This document shows, piece after piece, positions 1 through 7,013 of a DNA stretch of 10,656 nt. The position numbers and the translations under genes were made by a program. Source of the stretch: Pseudobacteriovorax antillogorgiicola (GTDB lineage Bacteria; Bdellovibrionota_B; Oligoflexia; Oligoflexales; RGVZ01); the NCBI GenBank assembly GCA_945897695.1, contig CAMDGW010000070.1:1-10656 (forward strand), given 5' to 3'. The notes beneath the pieces were generated by a model. It was not told the origin of the DNA, made no database searches, and saw only the letters and a program-made list of their open reading frames with translations. Positions within the stretch are counted from its first letter, which is position 1. Each line of letters starts with the position of its first letter.

Positions 1-311
1 AGTAGTCCCGGCACCTCTGCAAGGACGAGCAGAATAATCAATTGCTGAAGTTTAATGCCCTCCCCCTCGAGAAAGCGCGAACGTAGAAACTGCTGCAAGA
101 AAATCGTAACTGCAGAAAAAATAACAAAAACTCTGTATAAAACATCCGAGCGGACCGCGGTTAGAAAACCAGACCATGATGGCTGATGCTCTGGGGCGAT
201 GGTAAACTTCAGCAGCAAAATCAATATAACTTGCAAGAATATAAATTGCCCCATCAGCAAAAATCCCAATAGACGCGGGTCTTTTTTGGAAACTGGTGGT
301 TTCGGATCCAT
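1..311 (-). CDS. Small integral membrane protein, 3' end beyond left edge
   Basis: About 103 codons are visible, and the reading frame stays open to the left edge, so the C-terminus is missing. The ATG has a GGAG about nine bases upstream. The protein begins with a polar, lysine- and proline-rich cytoplasmic-looking stretch (MDPKPPVSKKDPR). Three hydrophobic segments follow, at about residues 14-35, 59-75 and from about 88 onward. The last contains LLVLAEVPGLL, a Glu-Pro helix motif seen in many small four-helix membrane proteins of unknown function. It starts 27 bases after the stop of the MshEN-domain gene and probably shares its transcript. I do not recognise the family. A role next to a pilus or secretion-type regulatory protein would be speculation. 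Confidence 0.75.
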   Translation of the reverse strand, partial: MDPKPPVSKKDPRLLGFLLMGQFIFLQVILILLLKFTIAPEHQPSWSGFLTAVRSDVLYRVFVIFSAVTIFLQQFLRSRFLEGEGIKLQQLIILLVLAEVPGL

Positions 312-338
312 CGCGAATTCTCCAATCCCTAAGTATTA

Positions 339-1955
339 TTAACCTTTGACGGGGACAGCCCGAATGACATCACCAAACGCCTGGCGCAAGCCCTCATGGT
401 CGGCAGAACCAATAAATGCAGCAATACAGACTACAGTTTCGTTATGGTGCCGAATGATTAGTCCATGAGTGATCTGACCCGATAATGAATCAGCGCAGGC
501 GAACCAAACATCTGCCTCATTTACATCCGCTAACTTTTTAATGGAGTCATCAGTATGTCCAGCTGGAAGCTCACGCACAGACTCCGATTGAGAACCATTC
601 TTAGACCATTTCACTCCCGGCACTACATCCTTGCCCCGAAGAATCATGATCGCACCCTCGATGATTCCCACTTTGGAAGCAACATCAGCCACTTTCGTGA
701 AAGCTTTGGATGTATCGGTGGTCATCTGAAGCGAAATGAGAACACGGTTGAGATAAGCAATGCCGCTATGACTTGCGACCTCAATTGAAACGTCACTTGA
801 GTCAAAAAAATCTAGTTTTGGTTCACTTGACTCCGTATTTATGACCTCTTCAATCATCGGCTGATGATCGACCTTGGCAACACCAAGATCTGTACAATCA
901 GGTTCAGAACCACCTGTTTGAATCTCTTGCGCAGGAGGTGAATCAATTGAGTCATCTTCCGTGAAAGATTCCGCGTCTTCAGTTTTGGCATCAAGGCCCA
1001 CAAGTTCATCGATACTTTGCTCTTCTGCATCTAAAATCTCGTCTTCAGCTGCTAACGAAATGTCACTAGATTCACCTGATGCCTCCGGCTTAAGACCAAG
1101 ATCAGCAGGCGCCTGGGATGCTTCAAAATTTTCCTGAGCGATATCAGCTATCACTGCTTCATCGACCCTATGAAGCCCCTTATCCGTCGCCTCTAAAAAT
1201 TCAGATTCAGATTCAGAAGGTTCTGAAACTTCTGCAGTCAATTGGATGGACCTATTCTCTTGGAGAGAATTATTTGTTTCATCAACCACCTCATCAAGTG
1301 CTGACCCGGCTGAGGATTCATCCGTTAGATGATCGCCAATAATTTCAGGAGCTGCGGCAGGAGCAGCGGCAGCTTGCACAGGCGCCGCATGCTCTGGCTG
1401 AATATAGCTGAGAGCAGCAGCGACCATGGTTTTTGGCTTTAGATTTGGTTTTGGCTTTACAATCGCTGATTCTAGAGGCGGACGACCTAGGGTTCTAAGC
1501 AATCCTTCAAACCCGCTTTCTCCAAGATCCAAAGGAGCGCCGATCTGACGCAAACCACGATGGATTTCACTTAGCTTTGCAATCATGGGCTTGACTCGAA
1601 GTCCCGTGAAAAACTTGATTTGATTGATTGCATCCTGATCAGTAGTGTCGACCATGGCCAGTCGCAGCAAGCCGTCACTGACAGACAGAGGCAGCACTTC
1701 CAGCCATGTCAAAACATGAATGGGGATCATAGTTCCCACGACTGGATCCAATTCTTGCAAAATATCTTTGGCCACCTGCTGACATCCAGTTTTGGCCGTA
1801 AGCAAGGCACTTAATTCATCTTCATCGAGGAGTCCCATGGCCAAGACAGATCTGGCAAAACTACCGTGATAAGCTGCACTTTCTCGCTTAATGACCTGAC
1901 GATCAGCCACCGTCAGAATCCCTTCCTGGACTAAAAATGCACCTAAACGAGACAT
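339..1955 (-). CDS. MshEN/GspE_N-domain protein with long acidic linker and GAF-like C-terminal domain
   Basis: This is a 538-residue protein. The ATG is preceded by GAGAGGG; an upstream TTG in the same frame has no advantage. Residues 2-135 match the N-terminal domain of type II secretion and type IV pilus ATPases (GspE_N/MshEN). The signs are RLGAFLVQEGILT at the start, a second repeat around SVLAMGLLDEDELSALL, the LDP...IPIHVLTWLEVLPL segment and FFTGLRVKPMIA. No Walker A or B ATPase domain follows, so this is not a secretion ATPase. Residues about 140-390 are a low-complexity linker, first Ala/Pro-rich and then strongly Glu/Asp/Ser-rich, probably disordered. Residues about 398-538 form a compact alpha/beta domain (AIMILRGKDVVPGVKW) reminiscent of GAF-like sensory domains; that part is inference. 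MshEN domains often bind cyclic di-GMP, but several ligand-motif positions look altered here. No signal peptide is seen, so it is probably cytoplasmic. Confidence 0.82.
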   Translation of the reverse strand: MSRLGAFLVQEGILTVADRQVIKRESAAYHGSFARSVLAMGLLDEDELSALLTAKTGCQQVAKDILQELDPVVGTMIPIHVLTWLEVLPLSVSDGLLRLAMVDTTDQDAINQIKFFTGLRVKPMIAKLSEIHRGLRQIGAPLDLGESGFEGLLRTLGRPPLESAIVKPKPNLKPKTMVAAALSYIQPEHAAPVQAAAAPAAAPEIIGDHLTDESSAGSALDEVVDETNNSLQENRSIQLTAEVSEPSESESEFLEATDKGLHRVDEAVIADIAQENFEASQAPADLGLKPEASGESSDISLAAEDEILDAEEQSIDELVGLDAKTEDAESFTEDDSIDSPPAQEIQTGGSEPDCTDLGVAKVDHQPMIEEVINTESSEPKLDFFDSSDVSIEVASHSGIAYLNRVLISLQMTTDTSKAFTKVADVASKVGIIEGAIMILRGKDVVPGVKWSKNGSQSESVRELPAGHTDDSIKKLADVNEADVWFACADSLSGQITHGLIIRHHNETVVCIAAFIGSADHEGLRQAFGDVIRAVPVKG

Positions 1956-2021
1956 ATGGCCCTCTCGCAGATAACCTAGCAATCATCTGTCTTAATAATG
2001 AACAATGTCCTAATTTTATTA

Positions 2022-2030
2022 ATTTTATCA
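2022..2030 (-). promoter_or_regulatory. Possible extended -10 for the MshEN-domain gene
   Basis: On the minus strand TGATAAAAT reads as TG-N-TAAAAT, five of six matches to the -10 consensus with the extended TG. It lies about 67 bases before the ATG. No good -35 is visible. The region is AT-rich, so a chance match is possible. Confidence 0.3.
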
Positions 2031-2170
2031 CAGTACTTAACAGACCCGTGCCCCTTGCTGGGTAAAAGTTGTTGTTATCGATGGCTTTGGCTGGCAACAT
2101 CTAAGACGGAATACACGGAACAATTAACTAATATCAGTGGAAGTTTCGCTGATTTTGGTATTTTTCCAAA

Positions 2171-2179
2171 TGTGATAAT
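2171..2179 (+). promoter_or_regulatory. Possible extended -10 for the yfgM-bamB operon
   Basis: TGTGATAAT reads as TG-N-GATAAT, five of six matches to the -10 consensus with the extended TG. It lies 48 bases upstream of the first gene's ATG, giving a leader of about 40 bases. The upstream -35 region is AT-rich without a clear hexamer. The 272-base divergent gap holding this site shows no other gene. Confidence 0.42.
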
Positions 2180-2227
2180 GTTGCGCTGATAAGGCATAAC
2201 CCTTCGAAGTTTGATTGAGGATTCAAG

Positions 2228-3058
2228 ATGACAGGACACAAGCAGGTTGAACAATCGCTAAAGCGACCAGACTCCTTTCAAGATCATGTTCTAAAAGGCA
2301 TTCAATTCCTCACCAGCAACAAGAAACGATTGCTGATGTTTACGTCGCCCATTATCGCCGTTGGTATGATTGGCTACGGAATCTCTTCATGGATGAATCA
2401 CCAGACAGTTGCTCGGCGCGCAGAGTTGGCGAAAATTCTTGCCATTCAAACTGAAGAGCAAAACGACGTGAGCAAACGTCGCGAGCAGATTCAGAAAGAT
2501 ATTGATGCCATTCGCAACAATAAGAATCCTGATCCCAAAACCAAGAAGCCAGAACTCTCAGCAGATCAGCTTGCGAAGGTCACAGATCTTGAAAAGAAAA
2601 TGACAGAACTTAAGCCTGACAACTCAAAATCTACGGATGCTTATAAAAAGTTCTACGATTCAAACAAAGATAAGGCCGAAGGCTGGATGGCTGGCCTTGC
2701 GTGGGCTGCTCGTCAGCTGCAGGATAACAAAATTTCTGAAGCGCGTCCGGTCGTTGAAGCTATTGCCAAATCAAGCGCATCGAACAACTTTTACCAGCTG
2801 AGCGCTCGCTTCATGCTCATTGGAATACTTGAGGAAGTTGAAGAGTACGATGCTGGCATAAAAGAGTGTGACACGCTTGCAACAATCGCTACCGATGATT
2901 CGAAACCTGCCGTATTACTTGCTAAGGGACGACTCCAATATTTCAAGAAGTCTCTTCCGGAAGCGAAAACAGTCCTAAACGAGCTCATCGAAAAGCACGG
3001 TTCTTCACCGGAAGCAACCAAAGCTCGCGGCATCATCGCCATGATGGGACCCGTCTAA
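2228..3058 (+). CDS. yfgM: YfgM-type membrane-anchored TPR-like protein
   Basis: This is a 276-residue protein whose ATG follows GAGGA at good spacing. It has a basic cytoplasmic N-terminus (residues 1-34), one membrane span (about 35-55, LLMFTSPIIAVGMIGYGISS) and a periplasmic C-terminal part. Residues about 150-270 are helical repeats of the TPR_21/YfgM kind (EGWMAGLAWAARQL, AVLLAKGRLQYFKKSLPEAKTVLNELIEKHG). Between the membrane span and the repeats lies a charged, lysine-rich segment of about 75 residues, predicted coiled coil, which makes the protein longer than E. coli YfgM (about 206 residues). In E. coli, YfgM is a SecYEG/PpiD-associated protein helping secreted proteins through the periplasm, and its gene precedes bamB. 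Here too a BamB-like gene follows after 46 bases, which supports the assignment. Topology and family are well supported; equivalent function is inferred. Confidence 0.75.
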   Translation: MTGHKQVEQSLKRPDSFQDHVLKGIQFLTSNKKRLLMFTSPIIAVGMIGYGISSWMNHQTVARRAELAKILAIQTEEQNDVSKRREQIQKDIDAIRNNKNPDPKTKKPELSADQLAKVTDLEKKMTELKPDNSKSTDAYKKFYDSNKDKAEGWMAGLAWAARQLQDNKISEARPVVEAIAKSSASNNFYQLSARFMLIGILEEVEEYDAGIKECDTLATIATDDSKPAVLLAKGRLQYFKKSLPEAKTVLNELIEKHGSSPEATKARGIIAMMGPV

Positions 3059-3104
3059 TTTCTCTCCAATGAAGGCCTTGTTCACGGATTGCCATGAGGA
3101 CCCT

Positions 3105-4223
3105 ATGCTACGTTCATCCATGAGACATGCCATTTTATCCCTGACCAGTATACTACTGCTCGGATTTGCATCCCATGCGATTGCCAATCCCAAACAGGGA
3201 CGTCCTTTTCGGATGGGCGTCATTCGCATGAATTCCGAATTAGATCAGGTCAAGCCCCTTGCAGCATCAGATAATGGCGGATTCCTCATACGCGGCGATG
3301 TGATTATTGGTAGCTTCAACTCAGAAAAAATTCGCGCCTATAATATGGTTACACGCAAAAATCTTTGGTGGCAGTCCATTGATGGTGAAGTTACTGCACC
3401 CCCTATTTTTGCAGATAATCTTCTCGTTGTAAGCACACGCTCCGGCCACCTCACCGCATTTAACGCTTCAAGCGGTGACAAAGTTTGGGACACAACGCTT
3501 GACTCGTTTAGCGAGCGACCCCTCACTTATTCAAACGGCTATATTTATGTGGTTACTGTCGGCCAAGTTGCATACTCAATCGAAGCCTCCTCGGGCAAAC
3601 GTTTATGGGTTCATGACGCTGGCTTTCCAGATATGGTTATTGTTCGTAGACCCCCTGCACCCGTTATCCACGATGGCCGGATGATTATCGGACTTGCGAC
3701 TGGCGAGTTATTAGCTCTGCGCATTGACGATGGCAAACGCTTGTGGCGCTACAATCCGTTCTACCAAGAAGCCAAGTTCAAAGACGTTGTTGGCGAGATG
3801 ATTGTGCACAACGGAAAACTTCTATTCAGTCGTTACGATGGATTGATCGCAATTGTGGATATCACTGGGGAGCGACAAGTGATTTGGCAGGATCGCCAAA
3901 CCTCGGCATCAACGTCTACGTTCCGCGCTGGGCGATATTATGTGGGTCTAACCAATGGTGAGGTCTTAGCTTATGATGCCTCCACAGGTCGAATTAACTG
4001 GCGCGCTCAAACTGGAACCACACCTTCGTTTATGATTGCTAGTGAGACGCATATTTATGTATTCGGCGCCAACGGTAGAGTTACCTCGCTAGACATTGGC
4101 AGTGGCGACTACCAATGGGGCGATGATCTCGGTGGACGACTCGATACAGCGCCTGTTGTGATTGGCAATAAAATGTATGTCGCAACTGGTCTCCGCAACA
4201 TTTACGGCTATCAGATCCAGTAA
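3105..4223 (+). CDS. bamB: BamB-like periplasmic PQQ-repeat beta-propeller
   Basis: This is a 372-residue protein. I chose the ATG with GAGGA five bases upstream because it puts a clean signal peptide at the N-terminus (hydrophobic core ILSLTSILLLGFA, likely cleavage after AIA, residue 27). A longer in-frame start 36 bases earlier would add a charged, cysteine-containing leader. At least six propeller blades with PQQ-type repeats follow, each with a pattern like G.L.AF.A.SGD.VW; clear examples are HLTAFNASSGDKVW, ELLALRIDDGKRLWRY and EVLAYDASTGRINWRA. In E. coli, BamB is an outer-membrane lipoprotein of the BAM complex that docks on BamA. No lipobox cysteine is present here, so this version is predicted to be soluble in the periplasm. 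Its position behind the yfgM-like gene is the main reason for choosing BamB over other PQQ-repeat proteins. Confidence 0.75.
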   Translation: MLRSSMRHAILSLTSILLLGFASHAIANPKQGRPFRMGVIRMNSELDQVKPLAASDNGGFLIRGDVIIGSFNSEKIRAYNMVTRKNLWWQSIDGEVTAPPIFADNLLVVSTRSGHLTAFNASSGDKVWDTTLDSFSERPLTYSNGYIYVVTVGQVAYSIEASSGKRLWVHDAGFPDMVIVRRPPAPVIHDGRMIIGLATGELLALRIDDGKRLWRYNPFYQEAKFKDVVGEMIVHNGKLLFSRYDGLIAIVDITGERQVIWQDRQTSASTSTFRAGRYYVGLTNGEVLAYDASTGRINWRAQTGTTPSFMIASETHIYVFGANGRVTSLDIGSGDYQWGDDLGGRLDTAPVVIGNKMYVATGLRNIYGYQIQ

Positions 4224-4244
4224 AATCGAAAGCCATACTGGAAC

Positions 4245-4289
4245 CTGCAGCCCCTGTCCCTAGCAGCTCAAGCCGGGGAAGCAGATTTT
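4245..4289 (+). terminator. Weak candidate terminator after bamB
   Basis: CTGC-AG-CCCC pairs with GGGG-AA-GCAG across a 20-base loop, followed by ATTTT. The stem has an internal mismatch and the loop is long, so this is only a candidate. It sits in the 102-base gap between the convergent bamB and manC stops. Confidence 0.3.
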
Positions 4290-4325
4290 CAAGGTCAGCT
4301 AGAAATATCGTTTAACAGCCCGCCT

Positions 4326-5435
4326 CTATAAAAGATCTGAGCGGCCTTTTTCTTTTAGTTGATCCACGATTATTTTGACATCTTGGGCGCGACTCTTTGG
4401 ACAAACAAGAATCGCTCCCTTGGCATGTACCACAACAATATCAGTCAGACCAAGGATCGCTGTGGTTGGACCGTCTGAGTCCACCGTGCAACCATGGCTA
4501 TCGATGAGCAGCACATCACCACTGACGAAGTTACCCTGAGCGTCAGTTTTAAAACACCGAGACAAGGCATCCCAGCTTCCAACATCTTGCCAGCCAATAT
4601 CAGCCTCAACGACACTCACCTTTTTTGAGACCTCAAGCACCGCGTGATCGATCGAAATTTTGGGCAGCGAGGCATAGACCGCAGCTAATTTGCCGCTATC
4701 CACCATGGTTAGGCTAGAGACTGACGATGAGACGTCACGCAGCGCGGAAATAGTGGAGGGCAATTTTGATTCAAGTTCAACCAGCAACGTGTTCACTGGA
4801 AAAACAAACAAACCGGCATTCCAATAAAATCTGCCACTAGCCACGAACTGCTCGGCTATTTTATGTTCTGGCTTTTCTCTAAATGATGCAACGCGGAAAG
4901 CTCCCCGCTGCTCGCGCGATTCACCTCTTTCGATATATCCATACCCAGTCTCAGCGTACTTAGGCACAATCCCTATCAAGCACAGGTCGCCAGACTCAGC
5001 CACTTGAACAGCAGTACACAGCGAATTCTTAAACGCTTCAATATTAGCAATCACGTGGTCTGCATGAAGGCTAATCATGATCGCATCAGGACCTCCCCCC
5101 ATCTTCGTAATTTCAAGAGCTGCAAGGGCCAGGGCATTTGCGGTATTTCGCGCGTCAGGCTCGGCAATAATCAATGGACAGCGAGGTCCAACAATTTTTC
5201 GGGTCGCTTCTGCTTGATCCTTATGAGTTACGATTAACCTTCGTTCAGGTGGAATAAATCCATCAAGACGACCCAGGGTGATTTCAATCATCGTCTCCCT
5301 GCTATCACCCAATGCGCAAAGTTGTTTTGGCGACTTCTGCCGAGACTTCGGCCAAAACCTAGTCCCGCTCCCACCAGCTAAAATTACTGCATATACATTT
5401 TTCGACACTTGAGTCTTATTCATCGTAAAGTCCAT
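4326..5435 (-). CDS. manC: Mannose-1-phosphate guanylyltransferase (GDP-mannose pyrophosphorylase)
   Basis: It makes GDP-mannose from mannose-1-phosphate and GTP in the cytoplasm, feeding mannose-derived surface polysaccharides and O-antigens. The 369-residue sequence carries the full nucleotidyltransferase signature: GGSGTRFWPKSR (residues 21-32) with PKQ at 36-38, LHADH (123-127, the usual P-A-D-H site), GYGYIERG (164-171), FREKP (185-189), YWNAGLFVF (204-212), SIDHAVLE (261-268) and DIGWQDVGSWDAL (279-291). It ends there plus about 80 residues, so it lacks the C-terminal phosphomannose isomerase (cupin) domain of the bifunctional enzymes of about 470 residues. The start is uncertain: this ATG has a poor ribosome site, and a second ATG 12 bases downstream (5423) has GGA at good spacing. 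No other sugar-nucleotide gene is adjacent. Confidence 0.93.
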   Translation of the reverse strand: MDFTMNKTQVSKNVYAVILAGGSGTRFWPKSRQKSPKQLCALGDSRETMIEITLGRLDGFIPPERRLIVTHKDQAEATRKIVGPRCPLIIAEPDARNTANALALAALEITKMGGGPDAIMISLHADHVIANIEAFKNSLCTAVQVAESGDLCLIGIVPKYAETGYGYIERGESREQRGAFRVASFREKPEHKIAEQFVASGRFYWNAGLFVFPVNTLLVELESKLPSTISALRDVSSSVSSLTMVDSGKLAAVYASLPKISIDHAVLEVSKKVSVVEADIGWQDVGSWDALSRCFKTDAQGNFVSGDVLLIDSHGCTVDSDGPTTAILGLTDIVVVHAKGAILVCPKSRAQDVKIIVDQLKEKGRSDLL

Positions 5436-5442
5436 CTGTAAG

Positions 5443-5463
5443 TCGTGACCAGTTAGATCACGA
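5443..5463. promoter_or_regulatory. Dyad upstream of manC, operator-like
   Basis: TCGTGA-N9-TCACGA is a perfect six-base inverted repeat that ends eight bases before the upstream manC ATG. It overlaps the edge of a candidate -10 (5463-5468) and the expected transcription start. A regulator site or a leader hairpin are both possible. Confidence 0.4.
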
Positions 5464-5491
5464 GTTTACCCCTTGAAGGCAGGGGATCCAA
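5463..5491 (-). promoter_or_regulatory. Candidate manC promoter with a dyad in the spacer
   Basis: On the minus strand TTGGAT (5486-5491) and TAAACT (5463-5468) are separated by exactly 17 bases. The spacer is itself an inverted repeat, CCCCT-N7-AGGGG. The hexamers match consensus only partly (three and four of six), which suits a weak or activator-dependent promoter. A chance match is not excluded. Confidence 0.35.
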
Positions 5492-5518
5492 GAAATAAAT
5501 ATTTTTAGAATTCAGACT

Positions 5519-6802
5519 TTATCGGTTAGCAGTAATCCAAGCGCCTATAGCGCGGGCATAACCAGGAGCTACTGGCATCTGACTCAGCGCACCTCCAAGC
5601 TCAACACTGTAAGACGTAAAGATCTGCCCATCCCGAGATCCTTCACCTACAGCTTTTGCTGCTTCTTTGTAGAACATTGAGATTGCCCATACCGCATAGG
5701 GAGCCAGCATGGATTTACCATGGGCGGCGGCAAATTCTTGCCACACCATAACGGCCTTGTCCCAATGGCCCCCCATAGGCAAACGCATCCAAGCTATCTG
5801 CAATGGATTGCCCTTCCCACCTTGGACGACAGTCGCCAAACTTAGAAACTCCATATCAAACAAAGTTTTTTTACTACCCGCTGATGGGTCAGGATGCACG
5901 TGTTCAATTTTTTGGCCTAACTTGAAAACGTGCAGATTAGACGGGTGAAAAAAAGCCTTCGGATCTAGAAGCACGCTTGCTGAAGATTTTGAAAAAACAG
6001 CAACGCTTGGGGGGTTTTCATTTCGAATAGACGATATTGCGACATAAAATCCGCGCTGTTTGTTGCCAGGATCAAGCTCTGACATGTCACCATCAAGCAT
6101 GAACAAATTATTAGCTTCGTCATTACTCAAATCCCAAAGGTAGAGTCCATCTGCATAGCGAGCACTTTGGCTTCCTGTAAAAATAATTTTTTCCTGGCCC
6201 GGTACCCAAAGGAATTCTTCCACCCCATCATGAGGGGCCAGCATATATAGATTTCTGATCTTGCGACTGCGAACTAGAAGCCTTCTAGCACCCGAAATAG
6301 GGTCTACAAAAAGTTTGGCATGCCATAATCCTCGTGAGTCATCTGCACCGGCAAATAAAACCACTGAAGGTCTCCCGTGCATGGGCCCCTCGGCCTCGTC
6401 ATAACGAAGCCCCTGATCAACCATGAGTCCCCAATGAAAAACTCCCGGATCGACGGCAGAACCTGGACGGTTTTGCAATCCGTCCGCACCGAAACTACGA
6501 AGGGTATAATTAATCTTGCCGAGCCTCAAATACTCGAAACGTTCACCCCAAACGTCATAATTCGAATAAACAGCACCAGTCTGTCTTGCAAAAAGCCTGA
6601 TATCGTTAACAGACCCGGGAGTCTCCCCCCATGCTCGAACATAATTTCGAATCACTTTTTCGTTAGAACGTATGAGAGATGAAGTCATATCGTCAGGATT
6701 GCCGATCATAATTTTGAATTTCCCAGCAATCACCCAGCACGCAACAAAAGCAAATGCTGCAAAAGGGCCGACAATCCAAGTTTTCTTATCAAGACCAAGC
6801 AC
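5519..6802 (-). CDS. Membrane-anchored protein with GspG-like segment and propeller-like body, function unknown
   Basis: This is a 427-residue protein starting at GTG, with GAGAGGG upstream. Residues 9-27 form one hydrophobic span (WIVGPFAAFAFVACWVIAG), with no prepilin peptidase motif. Residues about 45-110 resemble the globular C-terminal end of type II secretion pseudopilins (GspG): a helix starting NEKVIRNYVRAWG, then YDVWGERFEYLRLG and YTLRSFGADG. This matches the DPWG...Y...G...S.G.DG pattern that binds calcium in GspG. Residues about 145-340 contain beta-propeller-like strands (LWVPGQEKIIFTG, DGLYLWDLSNDE). The last 85 residues are helical. The body probably lies in the periplasm. No family name can be given for the whole protein. 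It is 83 bases upstream of manC on the same strand, but the gap has its own promoter-like elements, so a shared role is uncertain. Confidence 0.72.
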   Translation of the reverse strand: MLGLDKKTWIVGPFAAFAFVACWVIAGKFKIMIGNPDDMTSSLIRSNEKVIRNYVRAWGETPGSVNDIRLFARQTGAVYSNYDVWGERFEYLRLGKINYTLRSFGADGLQNRPGSAVDPGVFHWGLMVDQGLRYDEAEGPMHGRPSVVLFAGADDSRGLWHAKLFVDPISGARRLLVRSRKIRNLYMLAPHDGVEEFLWVPGQEKIIFTGSQSARYADGLYLWDLSNDEANNLFMLDGDMSELDPGNKQRGFYVAISSIRNENPPSVAVFSKSSASVLLDPKAFFHPSNLHVFKLGQKIEHVHPDPSAGSKKTLFDMEFLSLATVVQGGKGNPLQIAWMRLPMGGHWDKAVMVWQEFAAAHGKSMLAPYAVWAISMFYKEAAKAVGEGSRDGQIFTSYSVELGGALSQMPVAPGYARAIGAWITANR

Positions 6803-6942
6803 CCTTAGGCCCTCTCTATAATTGGAATGATCGGCAATTTGGCCAAGTCATAAAAAACCCGAAAAAACCTGCAAAGACTGTGCTCTTTCGCCGAGAGTGA
6901 CAGCATAATTCAGTCTCCAGGCGCGGGGACCCACCGATTCCA

Positions 6943-6956
6943 TGCTAGAATATAAT
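6943..6956 (+). promoter_or_regulatory. -10 region for the small exported protein gene
   Basis: TGCTAGAATATAAT contains an extended -10 (TG-C-TAGAAT, 6943-6951) overlapping a perfect TATAAT (6951-6956). No convincing -35 is present. Transcription from here would give a leader of about 50-55 bases before the ATG at 7014. Confidence 0.5.
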
Positions 6957-7013
6957 AAATCCATTCTGCCAGTTCAGTACAGTCACCTTAGAACAAAGAT
7001 TCGGAGGTTTTAC

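Noticed and set aside
1200..1219. Short tandem GATTCA repeats in the MshEN-domain gene
   Set aside because: Only three copies, encoding Ser-Glu repeats in the disordered acidic linker; ordinary low complexity.
1254..1270. ATTCTCT-TGG-AGAGAAT inverted repeat
   Set aside because: Seven AT-rich pairs inside a coding linker with a three-base loop; likely chance.
1998..2189. Small plus-strand open frame in the divergent gap before yfgM
   Set aside because: No ribosome site, cysteine- and tryptophan-scattered composition, and it overlaps the promoter region.
3069..3104. Longer N-terminus for the BamB-like protein
   Set aside because: Adds an acidic, cysteine-containing leader that would spoil the signal peptide; the downstream ATG has the better ribosome site.
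6849..6873. A-rich tract (AAAAAA twice) upstream of the GspG-like/propeller gene
   Set aside because: Could be a curved upstream element or minus-strand T-tract, but no stem precedes it and no clear promoter is positioned by it.
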